Of a stretch of DNA of 64,000 bases, positions 24,011-32,964 are shown piece after piece. The stretch covers positions 14,133 through 78,132 of the forward strand of contig CAKQSF010000008.1 of assembly GCA_934272845.1 (NCBI GenBank). The letters run 5' to 3'. Below the pieces are notes generated by a model. That model had not been told where the DNA came from and made no database searches. It worked only from the letters and a program-made list of their open reading frames with translations. The DNA comes from an uncultured Prevotella sp. (GTDB lineage: Bacteria > Bacteroidota > Bacteroidia > Bacteroidales > Bacteroidaceae). A program made the position numbers and the translations under genes. Every line of letters begins with the position of its first letter. Positions within the stretch are counted from its first letter, which is position 1.

Positions 24011-26959
24011 ATGCACAATAAAATTCTTATAACTTCGATATGTCTCGCTGTAGCGACAGTGGCAAGCGCGGCATCATTCATCCGTAAAGGCAGTTTCGTT
24101 ACCATAACGCCCGATGGTGGTGCAGCACGCACAGTGCGACTACAGGTCATCAGCAGCAATATCATACGTGTGGAACAGACCCCAAAAGACCCAATCCCAC
24201 AGAAAAAGAAAAGTCTTGTTGTGCTGCCACAGAAGAGTTACAGTGATTTTACCGTAACGGATGAAGGGGAATATATCGTGGTTAAGGCACCAGAGATACA
24301 GTGTTATACTGACAAGAAGACAGGCATGGTGCGCTTGACAGACGCTGATGGCAACATTCTCCTTGGCGAACACGCAAAGAGTTTTAAACCCTTTGTCAGC
24401 CAACAGTGTGAACTTCCCGATACATACCGCCCTTCTGCCCCAGGAGAAATTAACTGGGGAAAGAAGAAAGACCTCAATATTCTGTCGTTAGAAGACCGCA
24501 GCGGTTATACGTGGAGCGTAACATTCGACACACCACAAGGCGAAGCCATCTACGGATTAGGTCAACATCAAAGTGAGGAAATGAACTATAAGGGCCGCAA
24601 TGAAGAACTGTTTCAGTATAATACCAAGGTCAGTGTCCCTTTCATTATGAGCACCGCAGGCTATGGTTTGCTGTGGGACAGTTACAGCCTTGGGCGTTGG
24701 GGCAATCATAATGACTATCAACAGTTAGGCGATATATTTACTTTGTATGACAAAAACGGTCAACAAGGTTCGCTGACAGGTACCTATACCGATGCTAAAG
24801 GCAGGCAAATAGTGCGTCAGGAAGACTCTCTTTACTACGAAAACTCACGTGAAATAACACGATTGCCTAATGGATTGCGCCTCAATGGCAGTCATGTGGC
24901 GTACGAAGGCTATCTGTCTGCACCAGAATCAGATAATTATCACTTCATCCTTTATTATGCAGGCTATGTGAAAGTTTATGTGGACGGTCACCTAGTAGTG
25001 CCAGAACGTTGGCGCACAGCATGGAACCCCAACTCATATAAGTTTGATGTTGCACTACTGAAGGGACGCAAAACACCCGTAAGGATAGAGTGGCAACCCG
25101 ATGGGGACGTCAGTTACTGCGGACTACGTGCTGCCGTTCCTATGACCGAAGAGGCTCAGCAGCGTGTCAGCCTATGGGCAGAGATGGACAAAGACATGGA
25201 CTATTACGTCATAGCCGCTAAGCAAATGGACGATATTATAAAAGGATACAGACTGCTAACGGGAAAAGCGCAGGTAATGCCTAAATGGAGTTTAGGATTC
25301 TGGCAAAGCCGAGAGAGGTATAAGACACAGCAGGATGTGGAGACGACCTTGGCGGAGTTTCGCAGGCGTCAAGTGCCAGTCGACGTGATAGTACAGGACT
25401 GGAACTACTGGGAAGAGGACCAATGGGGCAGTCATCGCTTTGATTCTAAACGATTTCCTGACCCACAACACATGTATGACACAATACATAGTCAGGGCGG
25501 CCGCCTAATGATTTCGTGCTGGCCAAAGTTCTATTATAATACGACTAACTACAAAGCCCTCGATGCTAACGGTTGGATGTATCGCCAAGCAGTAAAAGAC
25601 AGCATACGCGACTGGGTTGGACCAGGTTACGTTGGCTCCTTCTATGATGCCTATTCTGCAGGCGCTCGCCGTATGTTCTGGCAGCAGATGGACGAGAATC
25701 TCTACTCAAAATATGGCAAAGGTATGGACGCTTGGTGGATGGATGCATCAGAACCAAACGTCAGAGACTGCACGCCTATCGCCTATCGTAAACTGCTTTG
25801 CGGTCCTACTGCCCTCGGAACAAGCGATGAATACTTCAATGCTTACTCCATAGTGAATGCCGATGCCATATACAACGGACAGCGAAGCGTGGCTCCAAAC
25901 AAGCGAGTGTTCCTCTTAACACGTTCAGGTTTTGCGGGCGAACAGCGTTATAGCACCGCTACATGGAGTGGAGACATCGGTACACGATGGGAAGATATGA
26001 GGGCACAGTTTACCGCTGGCATCAACTTCTCAATGGCAGGCATACCGTTTTGGGGCATGGACATAGGTGGATTCTGTGTAGAAAACCGCTATGTGCAGGC
26101 ACAAAAGACATTTGATAAGACCCATATAGAGAACGATGACCTTAAAGAATGGCGTGAACTACAGACTCGCTGGCATCAGGCAGGCTGCTTCGTACCACTG
26201 TTTCGTACCCACGGTCAGTGGCCAAAACGTGAGGTATGGAACATTGCTCCAGACGAACATGAGGCATATAAGAGCATTGTTTGGTACGACAAACTACGTT
26301 ATCGCCTTATGCCTTACCTCTATTCCATGGCAGGATGGGTACACTTTAACGATTATACCATTATGCGCGGACTCGCCATGGACTTCACGTCAGACACGCA
26401 AGTGTATGGTATCAAGAATCAATGGATGTTCGGACCAGCCCTCATGGTCTGCCCAGTAACAGAGTATAAAGCACGTCAACGTGAGGTATATCTGCCGAAA
26501 GGAAGCAGTTGGTATGACCTTTATACAAACCAACATTACTTAGGTGGAAGAACAATAATGACAAATGCACCATACAATCGCATACCAGTCTTTGTGCGTA
26601 GTGGCTCAATCGTGCCTTTCGGTCCATCAATACAATACAGTGATGAGAAGCAACCAGAGGAGATAACACTCCTTGTTTATACCGGCGCTGATGCCACTTT
26701 CACCCTTTATGAAGACGAGGGCACGAATTACAACTACGAGAAAGGCAAGTACGCCACGATACCATTCCGTTATGATGAGGCCACCGGCACTCTGATAATA
26801 GGCGATCGCAAGGGAACTTTTAATGGCATGTTGCAGCGCAGAAAGTTCAATGTAGTCTTCATAGACCGTAATACCAGCGCGACGAAAGACCTCAAAGTAG
26901 ACGGCATGCGAGGCACAGTCATAGAATACTATGGCAAAGAATGTAATGTGAAGAAATAA
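24011..26959 (+). CDS. GH31 glycosidase with PA14 insert (alpha-xylosidase-like)
   Basis: 982 residues from ATG 24011. Signal peptide to about 21 (ATVASA). N-terminal GH31 beta-sandwich, then a PA14-type insert at about 295-385 (GSHVAYEGYLSAPESDNYHF, YYAGYVKVYVDG), then the barrel with nucleophile Asp578 in WWMDASEP and acid/base Asp655 in WSGDIGTRWEDM, then C-terminal beta domains. The PA14-bearing arrangement resembles the Bacteroidetes alpha-xylosidases acting on xyloglucan oligosaccharides; alpha-glucosidase or alpha-galactosidase activity is possible. Probably periplasmic. It has its own promoter. Confidence 0.88.
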   Translation: MHNKILITSICLAVATVASAASFIRKGSFVTITPDGGAARTVRLQVISSNIIRVEQTPKDPIPQKKKSLVVLPQKSYSDFTVTDEGEYIVVKAPEIQCYTDKKTGMVRLTDADGNILLGEHAKSFKPFVSQQCELPDTYRPSAPGEINWGKKKDLNILSLEDRSGYTWSVTFDTPQGEAIYGLGQHQSEEMNYKGRNEELFQYNTKVSVPFIMSTAGYGLLWDSYSLGRWGNHNDYQQLGDIFTLYDKNGQQGSLTGTYTDAKGRQIVRQEDSLYYENSREITRLPNGLRLNGSHVAYEGYLSAPESDNYHFILYYAGYVKVYVDGHLVVPERWRTAWNPNSYKFDVALLKGRKTPVRIEWQPDGDVSYCGLRAAVPMTEEAQQRVSLWAEMDKDMDYYVIAAKQMDDIIKGYRLLTGKAQVMPKWSLGFWQSRERYKTQQDVETTLAEFRRRQVPVDVIVQDWNYWEEDQWGSHRFDSKRFPDPQHMYDTIHSQGGRLMISCWPKFYYNTTNYKALDANGWMYRQAVKDSIRDWVGPGYVGSFYDAYSAGARRMFWQQMDENLYSKYGKGMDAWWMDASEPNVRDCTPIAYRKLLCGPTALGTSDEYFNAYSIVNADAIYNGQRSVAPNKRVFLLTRSGFAGEQRYSTATWSGDIGTRWEDMRAQFTAGINFSMAGIPFWGMDIGGFCVENRYVQAQKTFDKTHIENDDLKEWRELQTRWHQAGCFVPLFRTHGQWPKREVWNIAPDEHEAYKSIVWYDKLRYRLMPYLYSMAGWVHFNDYTIMRGLAMDFTSDTQVYGIKNQWMFGPALMVCPVTEYKARQREVYLPKGSSWYDLYTNQHYLGGRTIMTNAPYNRIPVFVRSGSIVPFGPSIQYSDEKQPEEITLLVYTGADATFTLYEDEGTNYNYEKGKYATIPFRYDEATGTLIIGDRKGTFNGMLQRRKFNVVFIDRNTSATKDLKVDGMRGTVIEYYGKECNVKK

Positions 26960-26999
26960 AAAAACTACAAAAATAATGTTCTTTTTCAGAAATTATTTG

Positions 27000-27007
27000 T
27001 AATTTTG
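27000..27007 (+). promoter_or_regulatory. -7 promoter element of the xanthine permease gene
   Basis: TAATTTTG, 19 bases before the ATG, which implies a very short leader and leaves no room for a purine riboswitch. Confidence 0.5.
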
Positions 27008-27026
27008 TGGGCATATTTTTTACGTC

Positions 27027-28331
27027 ATGGAAAATAGCATAGAAAACCTTTACAAACTTGACGGAAGGGTTCCAGTGGCTAAAGCCCTTCCTTTCGGATT
27101 GCAGCATGTGCTGGCCATGTTTGTCAGCAACATCACGCCAATCATGATTCTTGCCAGCGCAATGGGGCTGGACAGTGTAACAAGCGGTATGCTCATACAG
27201 AACTGTATGATTATTGCGGGCATAGGCACGCTGGTACAGTTATATCCAGTATGGCGCATTGGTTCGCGATTGCCTATCGTTATGGGCATTTCTTTCACCT
27301 TCCTTTCGCTTGCTATCAGCATAGGTGCGGCGCAAGGCATGGGCACATTGATAGGTGCCGTAATCATAGGTGGTCTTGTTGAGGGCGTGTTAGGCCTCTT
27401 TGCCAAGTACTGGATAAAACTCATCCCTCACGTAGTAGCGGCTACTGTAGTTACAGCCATAGGTTTTTCGTTGCTCCCCATAGGTGCAAACTCGTTTGCA
27501 GGAGGTCAGGGTGCCGCTGATTTCGGTAGTGCGAACAATTGGATAGTCGGTACCATTACTCTTCTTTCATGCCTTTTGTGCCAGGTATTTGCAAAAGGAT
27601 TTCTTCGTTCCCTGTCAGTTCTTGTGGGACTTATAATAGGTTATGTCGCAGCCATATGTCTTGGCATGATAGATTTTAGCGGCATTACAGAACAGCCAAT
27701 GTTCTCTTTTCCCCACCTACTTCCTTTCAAACCAGAATTTAATATTGGTGCGATACTCTCCGTAGTGGCAGTATATCTTGTTTCAGCCACAGAGACAATA
27801 GGCGATACCAGTGCCCTTTGTAACAGTGCCTTGAAGCGTAATCCAAATACAAAGGAGATGGGTGCAGCAGTTAGTTGTGATGGTTTCGTGAGCAGTGTGT
27901 CCGGTCTTTTCGGCTGTACTCCAATTACATCATTCAGTCAGAACGTAGGTCTCGCTGCCATGTCAGGCGTAGTTAACCGTTTCACCATAGCCCTCGGTGC
28001 CATCATTATGATATTCGGTGGCATATTCCCAGCCGTAGGTTACGCCCTCACCACTATCCCTCAGGCGGTACTTGGCGGTTGTACACTGCTAATGTTTGGC
28101 AGTATTCTCTTCGCAGGTTTCGGCATGATGGCTCGTTGTGGGTTCTCACAGCGCAACATGGTCATCGTTAGTCTGTCGCTAAGCGTAGGTCTTGGCTTCA
28201 CGCAAGCAACAGAAATGTTCAACATATTTCCCGAACTCGTGCGCACAGTCTTCGCAAACAACTGCGTGGCTGTAGTGTTCCTGCTCGCCGTAATACTTAA
28301 TCTTGTATTGCCAAAGGAGAAGGAAGAATAG
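27027..28331 (+). CDS. NCS2-family xanthine/uracil permease
   Basis: 434 residues with about 14 membrane helices. The NCS2 signature is present: GLQHVLAMFVSNITPIMILA at the N-terminus, ATETIGDTSAL in the helix-8 region with the conserved Glu, and GCTPITSFSQNVGL. It imports a purine base with a cation. Xanthine is the likely substrate because xpt follows in the same direction 137 bases later. Confidence 0.88.
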   Translation: MENSIENLYKLDGRVPVAKALPFGLQHVLAMFVSNITPIMILASAMGLDSVTSGMLIQNCMIIAGIGTLVQLYPVWRIGSRLPIVMGISFTFLSLAISIGAAQGMGTLIGAVIIGGLVEGVLGLFAKYWIKLIPHVVAATVVTAIGFSLLPIGANSFAGGQGAADFGSANNWIVGTITLLSCLLCQVFAKGFLRSLSVLVGLIIGYVAAICLGMIDFSGITEQPMFSFPHLLPFKPEFNIGAILSVVAVYLVSATETIGDTSALCNSALKRNPNTKEMGAAVSCDGFVSSVSGLFGCTPITSFSQNVGLAAMSGVVNRFTIALGAIIMIFGGIFPAVGYALTTIPQAVLGGCTLLMFGSILFAGFGMMARCGFSQRNMVIVSLSLSVGLGFTQATEMFNIFPELVRTVFANNCVAVVFLLAVILNLVLPKEKEE

Positions 28332-28466
28332 TTGTTTGGTGGTTTAGTTGTTTAGTGGTATAGTTGATACGTAAAATAACTAATGACTAAACGCCCCAAC
28401 ACCCCAACAACTAAACAACAAAACCACTAAACACCCCAACAACTAAACCAACTAAACAACAAACCA
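28322..28466. repeat. Inverted low-complexity repeat (GTTTAGTTG/CAACTAAAC words)
   Basis: The left arm at 28328-28365 (GGTTTAGTTGTTTAG) and the right arm at 28385-28462 (CAACTAAACAAC repeated) are complementary and flank a short AT-rich loop. Same word family as 9134-9309. Confidence 0.55.
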
Positions 28467-28468
28467 AT

Positions 28469-29047
28469 ATGAATTTCCTTGAAGAGAAAATCCTTGCTGA
28501 CGGCAACATAAAGCAAGGCAACATTTTGAAGGTAGACAACTTTCTGAACCACCAAATCGACGTAGACATCATACGCCAGATAGCCTATGAGTTCAAACGC
28601 AGATTCAAAGGTCATGAGGTAACAAAGATTTTGACCATCGAGGCAAGCGGCATTGCCATCGCTACGCTGCTTGGTGACCTTTACGACGTGCCCGTGGTGT
28701 TCGCCAAGAAGGGTGAGACCGCTAACAGTACAGACGATAAATACATCTCCCACGCATACTCCTTTACCCACAAGAAGATGAACGACGTCTTCGTGTCAAA
28801 GCCATATATGCTTAAAGGTGAGAAGGTACTCATCGTTGATGACTTCCTTGCCGACGGACAGGCTATGTCTGCCCTCATCGACATTGTTCACCAGGCAGGT
28901 GCAGAAGTTGTAGGTCTCGGTGTAGCGATAGAGAAAGGTCAGCAGCAAGGCGGCCAGAAACTGCGCGAGCAGGGCTATCATGTAGAGTCAATAGCCATCA
29001 TCGATGCCATGGACTACGAGACGGGTAAGATAACCTTCCGTCAGTAA
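28469..29047 (+). CDS. xpt: Xanthine phosphoribosyltransferase
   Basis: 192 residues. It converts xanthine and PRPP to XMP in purine salvage. The type I PRTase PRPP loop VLIVDDFLADGQAMSAL (about 129-145) and the N-terminal ILKVDNFLNHQIDVDIIRQI typical of Xpt are intact, and the length equals the B. subtilis family size. It forms a functional pair with the upstream permease and is followed by a long terminator. Confidence 0.93.
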   Translation: MNFLEEKILADGNIKQGNILKVDNFLNHQIDVDIIRQIAYEFKRRFKGHEVTKILTIEASGIAIATLLGDLYDVPVVFAKKGETANSTDDKYISHAYSFTHKKMNDVFVSKPYMLKGEKVLIVDDFLADGQAMSALIDIVHQAGAEVVGLGVAIEKGQQQGGQKLREQGYHVESIAIIDAMDYETGKITFRQ

Positions 29048-29097
29048 AACGCAACATCAAGGTACTACGGTGCCATACCTATTTATATAAGACGGAC

Positions 29098-29155
29098 AGG
29101 CAATAGTTCACAGTGTGAGCACCATCATGGTACTTCACCTGTGGCACTATTGCCT
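29098..29155 (+). terminator. Long hairpin terminator after xpt
   Basis: AGGCAATAGT/ACTATTGCCT outer stem extended by CACAG/CTGTG, GTGA/TCAC and ACC/GGT helices, followed by TTTTTC. Confidence 0.85.
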
Positions 29156-29168
29156 TTTTCTGCATTAA

Positions 29169-29361
29169 GTAAGTATTCAAAATTATTTTTGCAAATGATA
29201 AAGTGTTTCTTCTTGTATTATTTACAATATTTAATACAGTCTCTTTCGGGCATCTGCTTCCCCTGTTTTCGGTCACAATGTTTACATTGTTCCCTTAAAC
29301 AGTGAAAACATCTGCTCCAAAATAGCCTATATTAAATATTAAAATAATTTTGAACACTTAC
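29169..29361. mobile_element. MITE family 2 (193 bp), copy ending 10 bp before an AraC gene
   Basis: Starts GTAAGTATTCAAAATTATTT and ends AATAATTTTGAACACTTAC; left flank TTAA, right flank TTCC. The centre carries, on the minus strand, CAATGTAAACATTG followed by TGACCGAAAACAG. Same length as the copy at 40102-40294, in the opposite orientation. Confidence 0.75.
29345..29352 (+). promoter_or_regulatory. -7 box inside the MITE 2 end, pointing at the AraC gene
   Basis: TAATTTTG, part of the right inverted repeat, 19 bases before ATG 29372. A -33 TTTG is not evident at the 20-base spacing. Confidence 0.5.
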
Positions 29362-29371
29362 TTCCCAGTCT

Positions 29372-31399
29372 ATGAAAAGTACGCTAACCACAATACTCTC
29401 CGCAATCATATTACTTGTAGTCAGTCATCGTCTTTACGCTGATAACGGTGTAGAGTCGCTTGTCTTCAGTCGTGTCAACATCTCTGGTGGCACGGCAAGC
29501 CGCAGTGTTCAGCACGTGTTACAGGCTGATGACGGACGTATGGTCATTACGTCTTATGGCTATGTAGACATCTATGACGGTGCGAGATTTAGGCATATAT
29601 CTACCAATGACAGCGTACAGACGAAGTTGAGTGACTGTAACACGCCTTACACCGTGTACAGCGACAACCACAACCGCTTGTGGTTCAAACGTTGGTTTGG
29701 CGGCAGATGCCTCGACATGAGAAGCGAAAGGTACATCCAACCACTCGACAGCCTATTTCGTAAACACGGTATTCGCGGTGAGGTGACCGACTTCTACTGT
29801 GATCAACATAGAGAGATGTGGGTGCTGACGGGGGGCTATGTCACTAACCTCGACAAGCCGTCACATCGCATACACGTAGAGCGGGTATGGGGAAACATCA
29901 CTAATCTGCAGACCATCAACGGCAGGCTATATCTCTTTTTCCACCCAGGTGTAGTGCGAGTGTACGATGAACACACACTACGACATCTCTTCACCACCAC
30001 CTTCCTGACTGGGGAAGACTATAATGTCTTCGACTTGCAGTGCCACGTGGTACAGCATGGCGATGGCATTATGTATGTATGTTGCAGTGGGAAAGATAAA
30101 GGTATAGTGCTATCATACAACACCCACACAGGAAAATGGATCGAGATACTACGTACCCCCACAGTTCTTCACGGTGCGTCAACGTATGATACTCGTCACA
30201 TCATGGTGGCATCTCCCGACTGTGTATATGCCATCGATACGCGAGACAACAGTTCTACGTGCCTCGACAGTTTTAATCTACAGGGAGAGTGGTTTCCCTT
30301 CAAGCACTTCAGTTGGATATATACCGATGCGCAAGGGGGCACATGGTTGGGCAGTTATAGCGATGGTCTGTTCTATGCGCATCCACTTCGAGAGCAGACA
30401 TACAACGCAGACGGCAATGCTAACGTGTCGAGCAAGACGGTATCACCGTTACATCTCACCATAGCCGGTGTCAGTATTGACGGCACACGCCTCGTTATAG
30501 GCGACCGTCACCTGCCTGAGGCGGAGAAATACGTAAAGGAATATGACCTTGAGTATAACGAAAACAGTATAACCTTTGAGATTTCCGCCCTCAACTACGC
30601 CTTGCCTTCGCGCACCAAATATAAATATAAACTACTGGAAGAAGACGCCGACGCAGAGACAGACAGATGGCATGACGCCACCTCCGACAACTATATGGTA
30701 GATGCCAACGGTCTTCTTATCCTTCCGCTTCAAAACCTCAAGCCTGGTGAATACCGCCTCATTGTGTCTGCATCGTGCGGCAAGGGTCATGACACCATGA
30801 CCATCCTTCTGCGTGTTCACGCCCCATGGTGGAACACAGCGTATGCACGTGTGGCGTACATACTACTGATACTACTAATATTATTGCTCGTAACGTTGCT
30901 CTCAAACCTGTATAACAAGCGACGCATACAACGTCGGCACAAGGAGGAGATGTTGCTGATGCAGGTCAGAAACCTCATTGACCGCTGCAACGAATACGAG
31001 AAAATGTATGCCGATACCAAGAATGTGGACTGCCAACAGGAACAGGACGTAAAGGAAGAAGAGAACAGCCTCTCTGCTGCCGACCGTGAGTTTATCCACC
31101 ATGCCATACGCCTTGTGGAGGAGAATTTGTCTACTGGCAACTATACCGTAGAACAACTGAGTCGCGATATGTGCATGGAGCGCACAGGACTATACAAGAA
31201 GATGACCGCCATGGTGGAGCAAACGCCAAGTGCCTTCATAAGAAGCATACGCTTACAGAAGGCTATGGATATGCTAAAGTCTGGCGACTACACTGTGAGT
31301 GAGGTGGCACAGCGCACGGGATTCTCTACAACAAGTTACTTCTGCAAGGTCTTCACGGCAGAATATGGTAAAAATCCTGCTGAATACATAGAAAAATAA
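29372..31399 (+). CDS. AraC-family regulator with short propeller sensor (no kinase)
   Basis: 675 residues: signal peptide (SHRLYA), a short set of propeller blades (about 30-345, for example YSDNHNRLWFKRWFGG and YTDAQGGTWLGSYSDGLFY), a Y_Y_Y-type domain (about 375-485), one membrane helix (about 492-512), a linker with a Cys residue, and a C-terminal AraC HTH (SRDMCMERTGLYKKMTAMVE, VAQRTGFSTTSYFCKVF). It lacks kinase and receiver domains, and its sensor is about half the usual length. It likely controls the adjacent GH43/GH127 genes in response to arabino-oligosaccharides. Its -7 box is donated by a mobile element. Confidence 0.83.
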   Translation: MKSTLTTILSAIILLVVSHRLYADNGVESLVFSRVNISGGTASRSVQHVLQADDGRMVITSYGYVDIYDGARFRHISTNDSVQTKLSDCNTPYTVYSDNHNRLWFKRWFGGRCLDMRSERYIQPLDSLFRKHGIRGEVTDFYCDQHREMWVLTGGYVTNLDKPSHRIHVERVWGNITNLQTINGRLYLFFHPGVVRVYDEHTLRHLFTTTFLTGEDYNVFDLQCHVVQHGDGIMYVCCSGKDKGIVLSYNTHTGKWIEILRTPTVLHGASTYDTRHIMVASPDCVYAIDTRDNSSTCLDSFNLQGEWFPFKHFSWIYTDAQGGTWLGSYSDGLFYAHPLREQTYNADGNANVSSKTVSPLHLTIAGVSIDGTRLVIGDRHLPEAEKYVKEYDLEYNENSITFEISALNYALPSRTKYKYKLLEEDADAETDRWHDATSDNYMVDANGLLILPLQNLKPGEYRLIVSASCGKGHDTMTILLRVHAPWWNTAYARVAYILLILLILLLVTLLSNLYNKRRIQRRHKEEMLLMQVRNLIDRCNEYEKMYADTKNVDCQQEQDVKEEENSLSAADREFIHHAIRLVEENLSTGNYTVEQLSRDMCMERTGLYKKMTAMVEQTPSAFIRSIRLQKAMDMLKSGDYTVSEVAQRTGFSTTSYFCKVFTAEYGKNPAEYIEK

Positions 31400-31448
31400 C
31401 AAAAAACTTGTTATGGTGTACCATTTCAACATCATTTCAACAAATTTA

Positions 31449-31482
31449 CCGAAAGCATCAACATTTCTATTGATGCTTTCGG
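31449..31482 (+). terminator. Terminator after the AraC regulator
   Basis: Perfect 12-bp stem CCGAAAGCATCA/TGATGCTTTCGG, then TTTTTATTTTTT. Confidence 0.88.
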
Positions 31483-31493
31483 TTTTTATTTTT

Positions 31494-31501
31494 TAATTTT
31501 G
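31494..31501 (+). promoter_or_regulatory. -7 promoter element of the GH43/GH127 operon
   Basis: TAATTTTG right after the terminator, with TTGA at the -33 distance; predicts an ~80-base leader before ATG 31587. Confidence 0.55.
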
Positions 31502-31586
31502 TGCCATGAAACAGCAATAAGAGTATCATTTGCCCATATTCCTGTTCTTATAATGTCATAAAAAAAACAATAAACCTAAACAAATA

Positions 31587-32951
31587 ATGAAAAAGAAAAT
31601 TACGATGTGCGCAGCGTTACTCGCTCTCTGCACAATGTTGCCAGCCCAAGAGCAACCCAAACTCAACATGCCTATTATCCAAACCAGTTACACCGCCGAC
31701 CCAGCGCCGATGGTACACGATGGCACCGTTTATCTCTTCACTACTCACGACGAAGACGATGCAGAAGGTTTCAAGATGAAAGACTGGTTGCTTTACACCT
31801 CTACCGACATGGTAAACTGGCAGGATCACGGTGCAGTAGCGTCGCTAAAGGACTTCAAATGGTATAAGGGCGACAACGGAGCGTGGGCTGAACAAGTAGT
31901 AGAACGCGATGGTAAGTGGTACATGTATTGTCCTATCCACGGTCATGGCATCGGTGTATTGGTAGCAGACTCGCCTTACGGACCGTATAAAGACCCGCTC
32001 GGTAAGCCTTTAGTATGGCAGAAAGAACATTGGGACGACATCGACCCTACGGTGTTTATCGACGACGATGGACAGGCATATATGTACTGGGGCAATCCTA
32101 ATGTATATTACGTTAAACTTAACAAGGACATGATTTCCTACTCTGGCGAGATAACAAAACTGCCAAAGATTAAGGACTATCAGGAGGGGCCATGGTTCTG
32201 GGGCAAGAAGAACGCACGTGGCGAGAAGAAGTATTACCTTGCTTTCGCGTCAACCTGCTGTCCTGAGGGCATTGGTTACGCCATGAGCGACAGCCCTACT
32301 GGTCCGTGGGAGTACAAGGGTAACATCATGAACCATACCCCACAGACACGCGGTAACCACCCAGGCATCATTGACTTCAAGGGCAAATCGTACTGTTTCG
32401 GACTGAACTACGACATTTTCCGCCTTGAGACCAGTCGCCATGCAGAGCGTCGTTCGGTGTCAGCAGCGGAGATGACGTACAACGAAGACGGCACAATACA
32501 GGAACTGCCTTACTTCACCGACTGCCGACTTGAGCAGGTAGAGGCGTTCAATCCCTACCGTCGCGTAGAGGCAGAGACCATGGCTTGGGGTTACGGTCTG
32601 AAGACAACGCGCCAGAATCCGTCTGGTCCTTGGAACCCAACACTATTTGTTACCGACATTGACGATGGCGAATACATACAGTTGAAGGGTGTAGACTTTG
32701 GTAAGGGAGCCTCTAAGTTTACCGCCTCTTGTTCCTCAAAACTGTACGGAGGCAGCATAGAAGTGCGACTGGATGCACCTGACGGACTGCTTTGCGGTAC
32801 CGTGACGATACCTTACACGGGCTTTAAGTACAAGGAATTTACTACATCTCTGAAGAAGTGTAGTGGCAAGCACGATCTCTTCCTCGTATTCAAAGGAACA
32901 GCAAAGCAGAAGAGAAACCTCTTTAACTTCGACTGGTGGGAAATGAAATAA
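31587..32951 (+). CDS. GH43 arabinofuranosidase/xylosidase with C-terminal CBM6-like domain
   Basis: 454 residues. Signal peptide to LPAQ (about 21). Five-bladed propeller with the GH43 triad: Asp38 (YTADPAPMVHDG, base), Asp153 (DIDPTVFIDDDG, pKa modulator) and Glu200 (EGPWFWG, acid). The last ~120 residues (EAETMAWGYGLKTT, IDDGEYIQLKGVDF, KYKEFTTSLKKCSGKHDLFL) are a CBM6-type sandwich. It releases arabinose or xylose from plant glycans. Thirteen bases separate it from GH127, so the two form an operon aimed at arabinose. Confidence 0.9.
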   Translation: MKKKITMCAALLALCTMLPAQEQPKLNMPIIQTSYTADPAPMVHDGTVYLFTTHDEDDAEGFKMKDWLLYTSTDMVNWQDHGAVASLKDFKWYKGDNGAWAEQVVERDGKWYMYCPIHGHGIGVLVADSPYGPYKDPLGKPLVWQKEHWDDIDPTVFIDDDGQAYMYWGNPNVYYVKLNKDMISYSGEITKLPKIKDYQEGPWFWGKKNARGEKKYYLAFASTCCPEGIGYAMSDSPTGPWEYKGNIMNHTPQTRGNHPGIIDFKGKSYCFGLNYDIFRLETSRHAERRSVSAAEMTYNEDGTIQELPYFTDCRLEQVEAFNPYRRVEAETMAWGYGLKTTRQNPSGPWNPTLFVTDIDDGEYIQLKGVDFGKGASKFTASCSSKLYGGSIEVRLDAPDGLLCGTVTIPYTGFKYKEFTTSLKKCSGKHDLFLVFKGTAKQKRNLFNFDWWEMK

Positions 32952-32964
32952 AACTAAAGAATTT

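Noticed and set aside
26960..27026. Purine riboswitch before the xanthine permease
   Set aside because: Only 67 bases are available and the predicted transcription start is about 10 bases from the ATG; no conserved purine aptamer core is seen.
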